This document shows, piece by piece, positions 6,558 to 12,353 of a stretch of DNA of 12,353 nt. The translations under genes were made by a program, and so were the position numbers. This stretch comes from Nocardioides sp. (GTDB lineage: Bacteria > Actinomycetota > Actinomycetes > Propionibacteriales > Nocardioidaceae): positions 1-12,353 of the forward strand of contig JAHEXO010000017.1 in the NCBI GenBank assembly GCA_023252065.1, written 5' to 3'. The notes beneath the pieces were generated by a model. The model saw only the letters and a program-made list of their open reading frames with translations, had not been told where the DNA came from and ran no database searches. Numbering within the stretch: position 1 is the first letter of the stretch; the number at the start of each line of letters is the position of its first letter.

Positions 6558-6578
6558 GATCGGAGCCGAGATGAGTGG

Positions 6579-7280
6579 TCAGCAGAAAGGCCGCACGAGG
6601 TACCCCGCGGCCTCCAGTGCACGCAGTACGGCGTGTGCATGGGCGACCGCGCCCGGCGAGTCACCGTGGAGGCAGAGCGAGGCGACCCGCGGCGCCAGCG
6701 CCACGGCCTGCGCGACGATCGCCGCCTCGTCGTCGAGGAGAGCACCCGGCTCCGCGCGGGGGACGAGCCGCCCGTCGCGGGTGTAGCCCCGGTCGGGGAA
6801 CCCCTCCTCGTGGGTCTCGCGACCGGCCTCGGCGGCCAGCGCGAGCAGGCGGGACCCGGGGAAGCCGAGGACCGGCAGGTCGCGCGACCCGGCCAGCACG
6901 GCCGCGGCCTGCACCTCGTCGCGGGAGACCCGGTGGTAGAGGGCGCCGTGCGGCTTGAGGTAGGCGACGCGCGTGCCCTCGTCCCGGGCGATCGCGTCGA
7001 GCACCTCCACCTGCTCGGCGACCTGGGCGCGCAGCAGCTCGGGCGCCACCTCGTGCTCGACCCGGCCGAAGTGTGCGCGGTCGGCGTAGGAGACCTGGGC
7101 ACCCACGACCACGCCGAGCCGGGCCGCCTCGGCGCAGACGGAGTGCATGGTGTCCGGCGTACCGGCATGGAAGCCGCAGGCGACGTTGGCGGAGGTGACC
7201 ACGGCGAGCAGGCCGGCATCGTCGGTCACCTCCTCGCCGAGATCGGCGTTCAGGTCGACTGCGAGCCCTCGGTCAGGCAT
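6579..7280 (-). CDS. pxpA: 5-oxoprolinase subunit A (LamB/YcsF family)
   Basis: PxpA is the subunit of 5-oxoprolinase that, with PxpB and PxpC, converts 5-oxoproline to glutamate at the cost of ATP. The 233-aa protein carries the family motifs: VDLNADLGE at 8-16, SANVACGFHAG at 30-40, VAYLKPHGALY at 105-115, EGFPDRGY at 159-166 and LCLHGDSPGAV at 202-212. The usual GAHP segment reads GAQVSYADRAHFGR (60-73), a variant I believe is common in actinobacteria. Length is slightly short of the usual 245-255. The ATG at 7280 lies inside the end of the GNAT gene (8-bp overlap), and no strong ribosome-binding site precedes it, so translation is probably coupled to the upstream gene. pxpBC follow on the same strand, but only after 373 bp. 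Confidence 0.95.
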   Translation of the reverse strand: MPDRGLAVDLNADLGEEVTDDAGLLAVVTSANVACGFHAGTPDTMHSVCAEAARLGVVVGAQVSYADRAHFGRVEHEVAPELLRAQVAEQVEVLDAIARDEGTRVAYLKPHGALYHRVSRDEVQAAAVLAGSRDLPVLGFPGSRLLALAAEAGRETHEEGFPDRGYTRDGRLVPRAEPGALLDDEAAIVAQAVALAPRVASLCLHGDSPGAVAHAHAVLRALEAAGYLVRPFC

Positions 7281-8175
7281 CCGGGACGTCGAAGGTGCGG
7301 TAGTCGACGGTCACCTGGTAGCCGAGCTTCTCGTAGAGGGCCTTGGCTCCCGGGTTGTGGGCGAAGACGTTGAGGCCGAGGACCGGGTGGCCGTGGACGC
7401 GCGCCCAGAGCGCCGCCGCGTTCATGATCGCCGCTCCGTAGCCCTTGCGCCGCTGTGACTCCATGACCTCGACGTTGTAGACGAAGGCCATCCGCTGGCT
7501 GACGTCGAGCCACAGCAGGCCGACCGAGGTCTCGCCCACCCAGCCGTGGAAGAACTCCATCCCCGGTGAGTCGAGGCCGGCCGGGAGGAGCTGGCCGGTC
7601 TGCTCGGCGGATCGTTCCGCGGCCGCCTCGGCCGAGATCCCGGTCTGGACGAGTACCGCGGCGAAGTCCTCGACCGCGTGCGCGAAGAACATGTCGAACT
7701 CGTCGCTGCTCATCGGTCGCAGCTCCAGCCCGTCGGGGTCGGCGATCGGCCGGGTGAGGTCGAGCGACATGTTGAAGGCCCGCGGGGTGCTGCCGGGGAG
7801 CTCGACGAGATCCTGCGTCGTCGCGTCGTGGGGACGGCCACCCACGCCGAGCACCCGGGCCCCCATCTCGCGGGCGACCGCGAGCAGCGGGTCCAGCAGC
7901 TCGGCCACCCGGCCGGGGTCGTCGAGCTGCGCGTCGTAGACCGCGAGCTCCTCGCCCTCGAGGACCACCCACACCTGACCCACGACCCGGTCGCCGTCGA
8001 CGACGTCGAGCAGCCGGGCCCGCTGTCGGGTGTCGTCGAAGAGCTGCTCCACCTGATCTCGGGCGACCTCGAGGTCGATCAGACGAGCGACGTGGCGCCC
8101 CTCGGCGACCCGGCCCACGACCGGCGAGCGACGGTCTAGCAGGTCGCGGTCGTTCACAGGTCGCAGCTCGAGCAC
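7273..8175 (-). CDS. GNAT family N-acetyltransferase with two GNAT-like halves
   Basis: Acetyl-CoA-dependent acyltransferase of unknown substrate, 300 aa. The C-terminal half is a complete GNAT fold. VEVMESQRRKGYGAAIMNAA (236-255) carries the acetyl-CoA pyrophosphate loop Q241-RRKGYGAA, and NVFAHNPGAKALYEKLGY (269-286) is the typical last helix and strand. The N-terminal half (about 1-145) has the length and strand pattern of a second GNAT unit but lacks the acetyl-CoA loop, so it is probably degenerate. The architecture resembles that of the mycothiol synthase MshD, but I see nothing that establishes that activity. The GTG at 8175 stands 6 nt behind TACGAT on the minus strand and has no ribosome-binding site, which suggests a leaderless transcript. 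It is divergent from the peptidase gene across 32 bp and overlaps pxpA by 8 bp, making it the first gene of that unit. Confidence 0.88.
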   Translation of the reverse strand: MLELRPVNDRDLLDRRSPVVGRVAEGRHVARLIDLEVARDQVEQLFDDTRQRARLLDVVDGDRVVGQVWVVLEGEELAVYDAQLDDPGRVAELLDPLLAVAREMGARVLGVGGRPHDATTQDLVELPGSTPRAFNMSLDLTRPIADPDGLELRPMSSDEFDMFFAHAVEDFAAVLVQTGISAEAAAERSAEQTGQLLPAGLDSPGMEFFHGWVGETSVGLLWLDVSQRMAFVYNVEVMESQRRKGYGAAIMNAAALWARVHGHPVLGLNVFAHNPGAKALYEKLGYQVTVDYRTFDVPDA

Positions 8176-8181
8176 GAGCCG

Positions 8182-8200
8182 ATCGTAGGACGGCTACTGT
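8182..8200. promoter_or_regulatory. Back-to-back -10 elements of two divergent leaderless promoters
   Basis: The minus strand carries TACGAT (8182-8187), ending 6 nt before the GTG of the GNAT gene. The plus strand carries TACTGT (8195-8200), ending 7 nt before the GTG of the peptidase gene. Both fit TANNNT with leaderless spacing, and neither gene has a Shine-Dalgarno sequence. Only 7 bp separate the two elements, so each -35 region must lie inside the other gene. Confidence 0.5.
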
Positions 8201-8207
8201 CCGCAGC

Positions 8208-10409
8208 GTGACCACCACCGATCAGGACGTCGCAGCGGAGGCGCCCCCCGTCGCCGCGCGCCGACCCGTGACCACCGAGCACTTCGGCCGCGCCCGCACC
8301 GACGACTACGACTGGCTGCGCGCTGCCGACGACCCCGAGGTGAGGGCCTACCTCGAGGCGGAGAACGCCTGGACCGCCACCCGGACGGCCCACCTGGCCG
8401 ACCTGCGCGACCGCATCTTCGACGAGATCAAGACCCGCACCAAGGAGACCGACCTCTCCGTGCCGGTGCGCAACCGCGGCTGGTGGTACTACAGCCGGTC
8501 CTTCGAGGGACGGGAGTACGGCGCGTCGTGCCGGGTCGCGGTCAGCGACCCCGACGTCTGGACCCCACCCCAGCCGGCGGAGGACGCCGCCGTCGACCAG
8601 CCCGCACTCCCCGGTGAGCAGCTGATCCTCGACCACGACGCCCTGGCAGCCGGGCACGACTTCTACTCCGTCGGCGGCGTCTCGGTCAGCCTCGACGGCA
8701 GCCTGGTCGCCTACGCCACCGACACGGTCGGCCGTGAGCGCTACGTGCTGCAGGTCAAGGACCTCGGGTCCGGCGACCTGCTCCCCGACCGGCTCGAGGG
8801 TGTGCTCGGCGGAGGCGTGTGGAGCCCCGACGGCCGCGACCTCTACTACTGCACGGTTGACGACTCCTGGCGACGCGACAAGGTCTGGCGACACCGGCTG
8901 GGCACCACGCAGGCCGACGACGAGCTCGTCCACCACGAGCGCGACGAGCGCTTCTGGGTCGGGGTCGGACGCAGCCGGACCGATCGTTTCCTGGTGATCG
9001 CGGCCGGGGCCAAGAACACGACCGAGAACCGCTTCCTCGACACCGACCACCCCGAGGCCGGGTGGGTCGTCTTCCATCCTCGTGAGGAAGGGCTCGAGTA
9101 CGGCCTCGAGCACGCCGTGGTGCGCGGTGAGGACGTCTTCCTGGTGCTGCACAACCACACCGGCCCCGACTTCGAGGTCGGTGTGGCGCCGCTCGCGGCG
9201 ACCGCACCCGACGACTGGCGGCCGATGGTCGGCTACGACGAACGGGTCCGCCTCGAGGACGTCGCGGCGTACGCCGGCCACCTGGTCGTCCACCAGCGCA
9301 GCGGCGGCCTCACCCAGCTCCGGATCCTGGAGCTCGACGACGCCGCACCCTCGGGCGTGGGCGACGACTACCTCGTGGAGTTCCCCCAGGAGCTCTACAC
9401 CGTCGGCGGCAGCGGCGGTCCGCAGTTCGACCAGCCGACGGTGCGGGTGGGCTACACCTCGCTGACCGTGCCCTCCTCGGTCTACGACTACGACGTCCGC
9501 ACCCGCGCCCTGACCCTGCGCAAGCAGCAGGAGGTCCGCGGCCACGACCCCGCGGCGTACGAGGAGCACCGGCTGTGGGCGACCGCCGACGACGGCGCGC
9601 AGATCCCGATCTCGCTGGTCTGCCGTGCCGGTGCCCGCGGCCCGGACGGGCAGCAGGGCCCGATCCCGTTCCAGCTCTACGGCTACGGCGCCTACGAGAT
9701 CTCGATCGACCCCGGGTTCTCCGTGTCCCGGCTGTCCCTGCTCGACCGGGGCGCCGGGATGGCGATCGCCCACGTGCGGGGCGGCGGCGAGATGGGCCGG
9801 CGCTGGTACGACGACGGCAAGATGCTGCACAAGCGCCACACGTTCTCCGACTTCGCGGCCTGCGCCCGCCACCTGGTCGAGACGGGCTGGACCACCCACG
9901 ACCGGATCGTGGGCGAGGGTGGCTCCGCCGGAGGCCTGCTGATCGGTGCCGTGGCCAACGAGTACCCCGACCTCTTCGGCGGCCTGGTCGCCGACGTGCC
10001 GTTCGTCGACGCGCTCACCTCGATGCTCGACGCCAGCCTGCCGCTGACCGTCACCGAGTACGACGAGTGGGGCAACCCGGCGGGAGACCCGGAGACCTAC
10101 GACTACCTGGCCGGGTACGCGCCGTACGACAACGTCGGCGCGCACGGCTACCCGCCGATCCTGGCCACCACGTCGCTGCACGACACCCGGGTGCTCTACG
10201 TCGAGCCGGCGAAGTGGGTGGCCCGGCTGCGCGCCACCTCACCCGACGGGAGCGGGCGGCCCGACGTGCTGCTCAAGACCGAGCTGGCGGCCGGCCACGG
10301 TGGCGTCTCCGGGCGCTACCAGGGCTGGCGCGACCGGGCGTTCACCCTGGCCTGGATGCTCGACGTGATGGGCCTCGCGGGAGCCGCGACCGCTCAGCCG
10401 CTCGCCTGA
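8208..10409 (+). CDS. ptrB: S9 family serine peptidase, oligopeptidase B type
   Basis: A cytoplasmic serine peptidase of the prolyl oligopeptidase clan; oligopeptidase B members cut short peptides after Arg or Lys. The 733-aa protein has an N-terminal beta-propeller region (to about 450) and a C-terminal alpha/beta-hydrolase domain. Family landmarks are YGYGAYEIS at 491-499, the HVRGGGEMGRRWYDDGK block starting at 522 and TFSDF after it. The nucleophile is S573 in GEGGSAGG. The acid is D659 in TSLHDTRV and the base is H697 in AAGHGG. All three members of the triad are present, with spacing like that of E. coli PtrB. The GTG at 8208 directly follows a TACTGT -10, so the mRNA is probably leaderless. 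No signal peptide is seen. Choice of oligopeptidase B over prolyl oligopeptidase rests on the DRG, RGGGE and GGSAGG context; substrate preference is inferred. Confidence 0.94.
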   Translation: MTTTDQDVAAEAPPVAARRPVTTEHFGRARTDDYDWLRAADDPEVRAYLEAENAWTATRTAHLADLRDRIFDEIKTRTKETDLSVPVRNRGWWYYSRSFEGREYGASCRVAVSDPDVWTPPQPAEDAAVDQPALPGEQLILDHDALAAGHDFYSVGGVSVSLDGSLVAYATDTVGRERYVLQVKDLGSGDLLPDRLEGVLGGGVWSPDGRDLYYCTVDDSWRRDKVWRHRLGTTQADDELVHHERDERFWVGVGRSRTDRFLVIAAGAKNTTENRFLDTDHPEAGWVVFHPREEGLEYGLEHAVVRGEDVFLVLHNHTGPDFEVGVAPLAATAPDDWRPMVGYDERVRLEDVAAYAGHLVVHQRSGGLTQLRILELDDAAPSGVGDDYLVEFPQELYTVGGSGGPQFDQPTVRVGYTSLTVPSSVYDYDVRTRALTLRKQQEVRGHDPAAYEEHRLWATADDGAQIPISLVCRAGARGPDGQQGPIPFQLYGYGAYEISIDPGFSVSRLSLLDRGAGMAIAHVRGGGEMGRRWYDDGKMLHKRHTFSDFAACARHLVETGWTTHDRIVGEGGSAGGLLIGAVANEYPDLFGGLVADVPFVDALTSMLDASLPLTVTEYDEWGNPAGDPETYDYLAGYAPYDNVGAHGYPPILATTSLHDTRVLYVEPAKWVARLRATSPDGSGRPDVLLKTELAAGHGGVSGRYQGWRDRAFTLAWMLDVMGLAGAATAQPLA

Positions 10410-10416
10410 AGGCCGT

Positions 10417-10601
10417 CTGGCGAGCGAGCTCGTTGCGGTGGGCCGCCCGGACTCCGTCCGGTCCGGATGGCGCCTGGCGAGCGAGCTCGCTGCGGCGTTC
10501 GCTGCGGTGGGCCGCCCGGACTCCGTCCGGTCCGGATGGCGCCTGGCGAGCGAGCTCGCTGCGGCGTTCGCTGCGGTGGGCCGCCCGGACTCCGTCCGGT
10601 C
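10417..10601. repeat. 69-bp tandem repeat, two exact copies plus flanking partial copies
   Basis: Units at 10441-10509 and 10510-10578 are identical over all 69 bases as read by eye. A third copy is cut short after 23 bases (10579-10601). A left partial copy (10417-10440) lacks about 12 bases relative to the unit. Each unit contains two inverted repeats: CCGGAC-TCC-GTCCGG (10447-10461 in the first unit) and the 12-bp palindrome AGCGAGCTCGCT (10480-10491). Since 69 is divisible by three, frames stay open through it on both strands, but the products are repetitive and not convincing proteins. Position directly after the peptidase stop codon suggests a terminator-like or repetitive intergenic element. 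Confidence 0.92.
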
Positions 10602-10793
10602 GGCCCGTCCTCGCTCAACTGAGAAGTCCCTGAGAGTTCCGCGCGGACGCAACTACCAGGCCTCTCCACACGTCGTGTCGGGTGAAGGGTTTTCGCACCG
10701 TACCCACCGGGAATCCCCCCGGACCCGGGTGCGTTGCAGTCGATGTGGGTACTTACTGCTCGGTAGGGGCTCACGCCGTACAGGAGGGCGTCC
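10602..10793 (+). promoter_or_regulatory. Upstream region of the sigma factor gene with a SigB/SigF-type promoter match
   Basis: This stretch holds no gene. GGTTTT (10688-10693) and GGGAAT (10709-10714), 15 nt apart, match the SigB/SigF pattern GGTTT-N15-17-GGGWA. That would start transcription near 10720 and give a leader of about 70 nt. A second GGGTAC (10747-10752) has only a poor -35 partner. A short inverted repeat ACACG-T-CGTGT lies at 10668-10678, and ACCC/GGGT and CCGG/CCGG arms surround the GGGAAT box. A clear ribosome-binding site, AGGAGG at 10782-10787, is 6 nt before the ATG. Confidence 0.45.
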
Positions 10794-11747
10794 ATGGCAA
10801 CACGAACCGTCAGTGCGACTCGTGAGATCGAGGGCCGCGACAGCGTCGGCCTGTATCTCGACGAGATCGCCCGCACCCCCCTGCTCGACGCGGCCGCCGA
10901 GGTCGAGCTGTCCAAGACGATCGAGGCCGGGCTGTTCGCCGAGGCTCTGCTCGCCGAGGGCCGGGTCGGCCGCAAGAAGGGCGGCGCCCCGATGTCGGCG
11001 ACCGAGGCCGAGCTCGAGTGGCTCGCCGAGGAGGGCCGCAAGGCCGTCGACCAGTTCATCAGCGCCAACCTACGTCTCGTGGTCTCCATCGCCCGCAAGT
11101 ACGGCCGGGCCCAGATGCCGATGCTCGACCTGATCCAGGAGGGCAACACCGGCCTGATCCGGGCAGTCGAGAAGTTCGACTACACCAAGGGCTACAAGTT
11201 CTCCACCTACGCCACCTGGTGGGTGCGGCAGGCCATCACCCGCGGCATCGCGCAGCAGGCCCGCGTCGTCCGGCTCCCCGTGCACGTGGTCGAGGAGCTC
11301 AACCAGGTCGGCGGTGCCCGTCGTACCCTCGAGCGCCAGCTGGGGCGTGACCCGGAGCCGGAGGAGATCGCCACCGAGCTCGGCATGGACGTCGACCGGG
11401 TCCTCGACCTGATCGCCTGGGGCCGCGACCACGTCAGCCTGGACACGCCGGTCGACGAGGACGGCGACACGTCGCTGGGCGACCTGATGGCGCAGGAGAC
11501 CGCCCCCGGCCCCGACGACAGCGTGCTGGACGTCGAGGCACGGGCCCGCCTCGAGGCCCTCGTGGGCGAGCTCGACGACCGTGCCGCCGACATCATCCGC
11601 GCCCGCTACGGCCTCCTCGACGGTCGCCAGCACAAGCTGGCCGACATCGGCGCCCGCCACGGCATCTCGGCCGAGCGCGTTCGCCAGCTCGAGCGCGAGG
11701 CGCTGCAGAAGCTGCGCCGCCTCGGCGACCCCGACCTGGCGGCCTGA
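10794..11747 (+). CDS. Group 2 (primary-like) sigma-70 family RNA polymerase sigma factor
   Basis: Directs RNA polymerase to promoters resembling those of the housekeeping sigma factor. The 317-aa protein lacks region 1.1. Region 1.2 is VGLYLDEIARTPLLDAAAEV (18-37). Region 2 is ANLRLVVSIARKYG to IAQQ (91-155), including MLDLIQEGNTGLIRAVEKFD (core binding) and the -10-recognising YKFSTYATWWVRQAITRG (134-151). Region 3 is LPVHVVEELNQVGGARRTLE onward (161-235). Region 4 ends with the -35-binding helix-turn-helix KLADIGARHGISAERVRQLE (281-300). The sequence looks closer to the Streptomyces HrdA/HrdD type than to the essential HrdB/SigA, so it is probably dispensable and stress- or growth-phase-related. 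The ATG at 10794 has AGGAGG at a 6-nt spacing. The upstream region carries a SigB/SigF-type promoter match. It is convergent with coaE, with a hairpin terminator between them. No anti-sigma gene is adjacent. Confidence 0.95.
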   Translation: MATRTVSATREIEGRDSVGLYLDEIARTPLLDAAAEVELSKTIEAGLFAEALLAEGRVGRKKGGAPMSATEAELEWLAEEGRKAVDQFISANLRLVVSIARKYGRAQMPMLDLIQEGNTGLIRAVEKFDYTKGYKFSTYATWWVRQAITRGIAQQARVVRLPVHVVEELNQVGGARRTLERQLGRDPEPEEIATELGMDVDRVLDLIAWGRDHVSLDTPVDEDGDTSLGDLMAQETAPGPDDSVLDVEARARLEALVGELDDRAADIIRARYGLLDGRQHKLADIGARHGISAERVRQLEREALQKLRRLGDPDLAA

Positions 11748-11760
11748 CCACCTGACCGAA

Positions 11761-11783
11761 GCGAGCGTGCTCGGCACGCTCGC
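11761..11783. terminator. Bidirectional hairpin terminator between the sigma factor gene and coaE
   Basis: GCGAGCGTGC (11761-11770) and GCACGCTCGC (11774-11783) pair perfectly around a three-base TCG loop, giving a 10-bp GC-rich stem. It sits in the 41 bp between two convergent stop codons, so it can serve both genes. There is no T tract on either side, which is usual for high-GC actinobacterial terminators. Confidence 0.72.
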
Positions 11784-11788
11784 GCCAC

Positions 11789-12353
11789 TCAGCCGCTCGC
11801 CTCCGTCCTGAGCAGCTGATCGAGGACCTCCGTCACACGCTGGCGGAGGTCCTCGTGCGAGCCGGTGTTGTCGATCACGTAGGTGGCAGCCGCGAGCCGG
11901 TCCTCACGCGACGCCTGGGCCGCGATCCGGCTGCGGGCCTCCTCCTCGGTCCAGCCACGCTCACGGACGGCCCGCTCCACCTGCACGTGCGTCGGTACGT
12001 CGACCACGAGCACCGCGTCGAACCGGCCCACCTGGCCGGTCTCCACCAGCAGAGGGATGTCATGGACGACCAGGGCTCCCTCCGGCGCCGATGCCTCCAG
12101 CTCGGCAGCCCGCGCCCGCACCAGCGGATGGATGATCGCCTCCAGAGCCCCGCGGGAGGCAGGATCCTCGAACACGAGCCTCCCCAGGGCGGCCCGGTCG
12201 AGCGCTCCTTCGGCGTCGAGCACCCCCGGCCCGAACTCCGCGACGACGTCGGCCAGGCCCGGCGTACCCGGCGCCACGACCTCCCGGGCCAAGGTGTCGG
12301 CATCGACGACGACCGCTCCCAGGTCGCTGAGCATCGACGCCACAGTGCTCTTG
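11789..12353 (-). CDS. coaE: Dephospho-CoA kinase, 5' end missing
   Basis: Catalyses the last step of coenzyme A synthesis, phosphorylation of the 3'-hydroxyl of dephospho-CoA by ATP, in the cytoplasm. The right window edge cuts the gene inside the Walker A motif. The first complete codons read KSTVASMLSDLGA, the tail of GSGKST, so roughly a dozen N-terminal residues are missing and 187 are visible. Other motifs are VVVDADTLAREVVAPGTPG, AIIHPLVR, VVHDIPLLVETG (substrate-binding lid region) and VVVDVPTHVQVERAVRERGW followed by RIAAQASREDRL (nucleotide-binding Arg and Gln). The protein ends at the normal bacterial length and lacks the C-terminal GrpB-like extension found in mycobacterial CoaE. 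It is convergent with the sigma factor gene. Its usual actinobacterial neighbour rpsA would lie beyond the window and cannot be checked here. Confidence 0.95.
   Translation of the reverse strand, partial: KSTVASMLSDLGAVVVDADTLAREVVAPGTPGLADVVAEFGPGVLDAEGALDRAALGRLVFEDPASRGALEAIIHPLVRARAAELEASAPEGALVVHDIPLLVETGQVGRFDAVLVVDVPTHVQVERAVRERGWTEEEARSRIAAQASREDRLAAATYVIDNTGSHEDLRQRVTEVLDQLLRTEASG

Larger units (their letters stand above)
6206..6578. other. Non-coding gap between pxpA and pxpB, rich in inverted and phased repeats
   Basis: This 373-bp stretch separates genes that are normally adjacent. I see no convincing gene in it. The only small frame with a good ribosome-binding site is 52 codons on the plus strand (6416-6574, AGGAGA 5 nt upstream), with a composition that looks non-coding. 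What it does hold is structure: a 10-bp inverted repeat at 6227-6263, shorter ones at 6290-6306 and 6335-6352, a GCTGGT/ACCAGC pair around 6399-6433, and a phased TCCACAG array at 6489-6557. A purine-rich run (GGAGAAGAAGGAAG on the minus strand near 6361-6375) stands out against the surrounding composition. It may be a structured leader RNA for pxpBC, a regulatory region, or a decayed gene. Confidence 0.6.

Noticed and set aside
8154..10181. 675-codon minus-strand frame opposite the peptidase gene
   Set aside because: The plus strand encodes a complete S9 peptidase with an intact catalytic triad; the minus frame is a low-complexity Val/Gly/Asp shadow.
10734..10759. Housekeeping promoter TTGCAG with a TACTTA/TACTGC -10 for the sigma gene
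   Set aside because: The spacing between the boxes is 10-14 nt rather than 16-18, and neither -10 ends in T, so I prefer the SigB/SigF-type match upstream.
10438..11149. Frames running through the 69-bp repeat on both strands
   Set aside because: The repeat length is a multiple of three, so open frames are automatic. The products are 23-residue repeats that run on into out-of-frame sequence of the sigma factor gene.

Overview
The window is very GC-rich DNA from an actinobacterium, probably of the Nocardioides/Propionibacteriales type. This is inferred from strong G/C preference at third codon positions, a DUF4192 protein (largely actinobacterial), a DinB polymerase with the C-terminal extension common in actinomycetes, an HrdA/HrdD-like group 2 sigma factor, and several genes whose start codon sits 6-7 nt behind a TANNNT -10 element (leaderless transcription). 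I see no phage, insertion sequence, CRISPR array, tRNA or rRNA. It looks like ordinary chromosomal core and near-core sequence.

Layout, left to right. (1) 1-296, minus: a universal stress protein cut by the window edge. (2) 420-845, plus: a 141-aa protein I do not recognise. (3) 863-3318, minus: a DUF4192 gene followed 29 bp later by a GCS2-type glutamate-cysteine ligase family gene. (4) 3464-4762, plus: dinB (DNA polymerase IV), whose 3' end overlaps pxpC by 23 bp tail to tail. (5) 4740-8175, minus: a double-GNAT acetyltransferase gene overlapping pxpA by 8 bp, then a 373-bp non-coding gap, then pxpB and pxpC overlapping by 4 bp. Together pxpA, pxpB and pxpC encode the three-subunit ATP-dependent 5-oxoprolinase, which returns 5-oxoproline to glutamate. 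(6) 8208-10409, plus: an oligopeptidase B-type S9 peptidase, divergent from the GNAT gene across only 32 bp. (7) 10410-10793: a non-coding stretch with an exact 69-bp tandem duplication and then the promoter region of a sigma factor. (8) 10794-11747, plus: the group 2 sigma-70 factor. (9) 11748-11788: a strong hairpin shared as terminator with (10) coaE (dephospho-CoA kinase), minus, cut at its 5' end by the window edge.

How the genes may work together: the clearest functional unit is 5-oxoprolinase (pxpA + pxpBC). A glutamate-cysteine ligase family enzyme and a peptidase lie close by, so amino-acid and gamma-glutamyl metabolism is a loose theme, but only PxpABC is a firmly linked system. The stress protein, DinB and the alternative sigma factor are stress-associated, but nothing shows that they share a regulon.

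The most interesting signals are non-coding. They are the structured gap between pxpA and pxpB with its 21-bp-phased TCCACAG repeats, the back-to-back leaderless promoters at 8176-8207, a SigB/SigF-type promoter match upstream of the sigma gene, and the perfect 69-bp tandem duplication. I found no evidence for a wholly new gene system.
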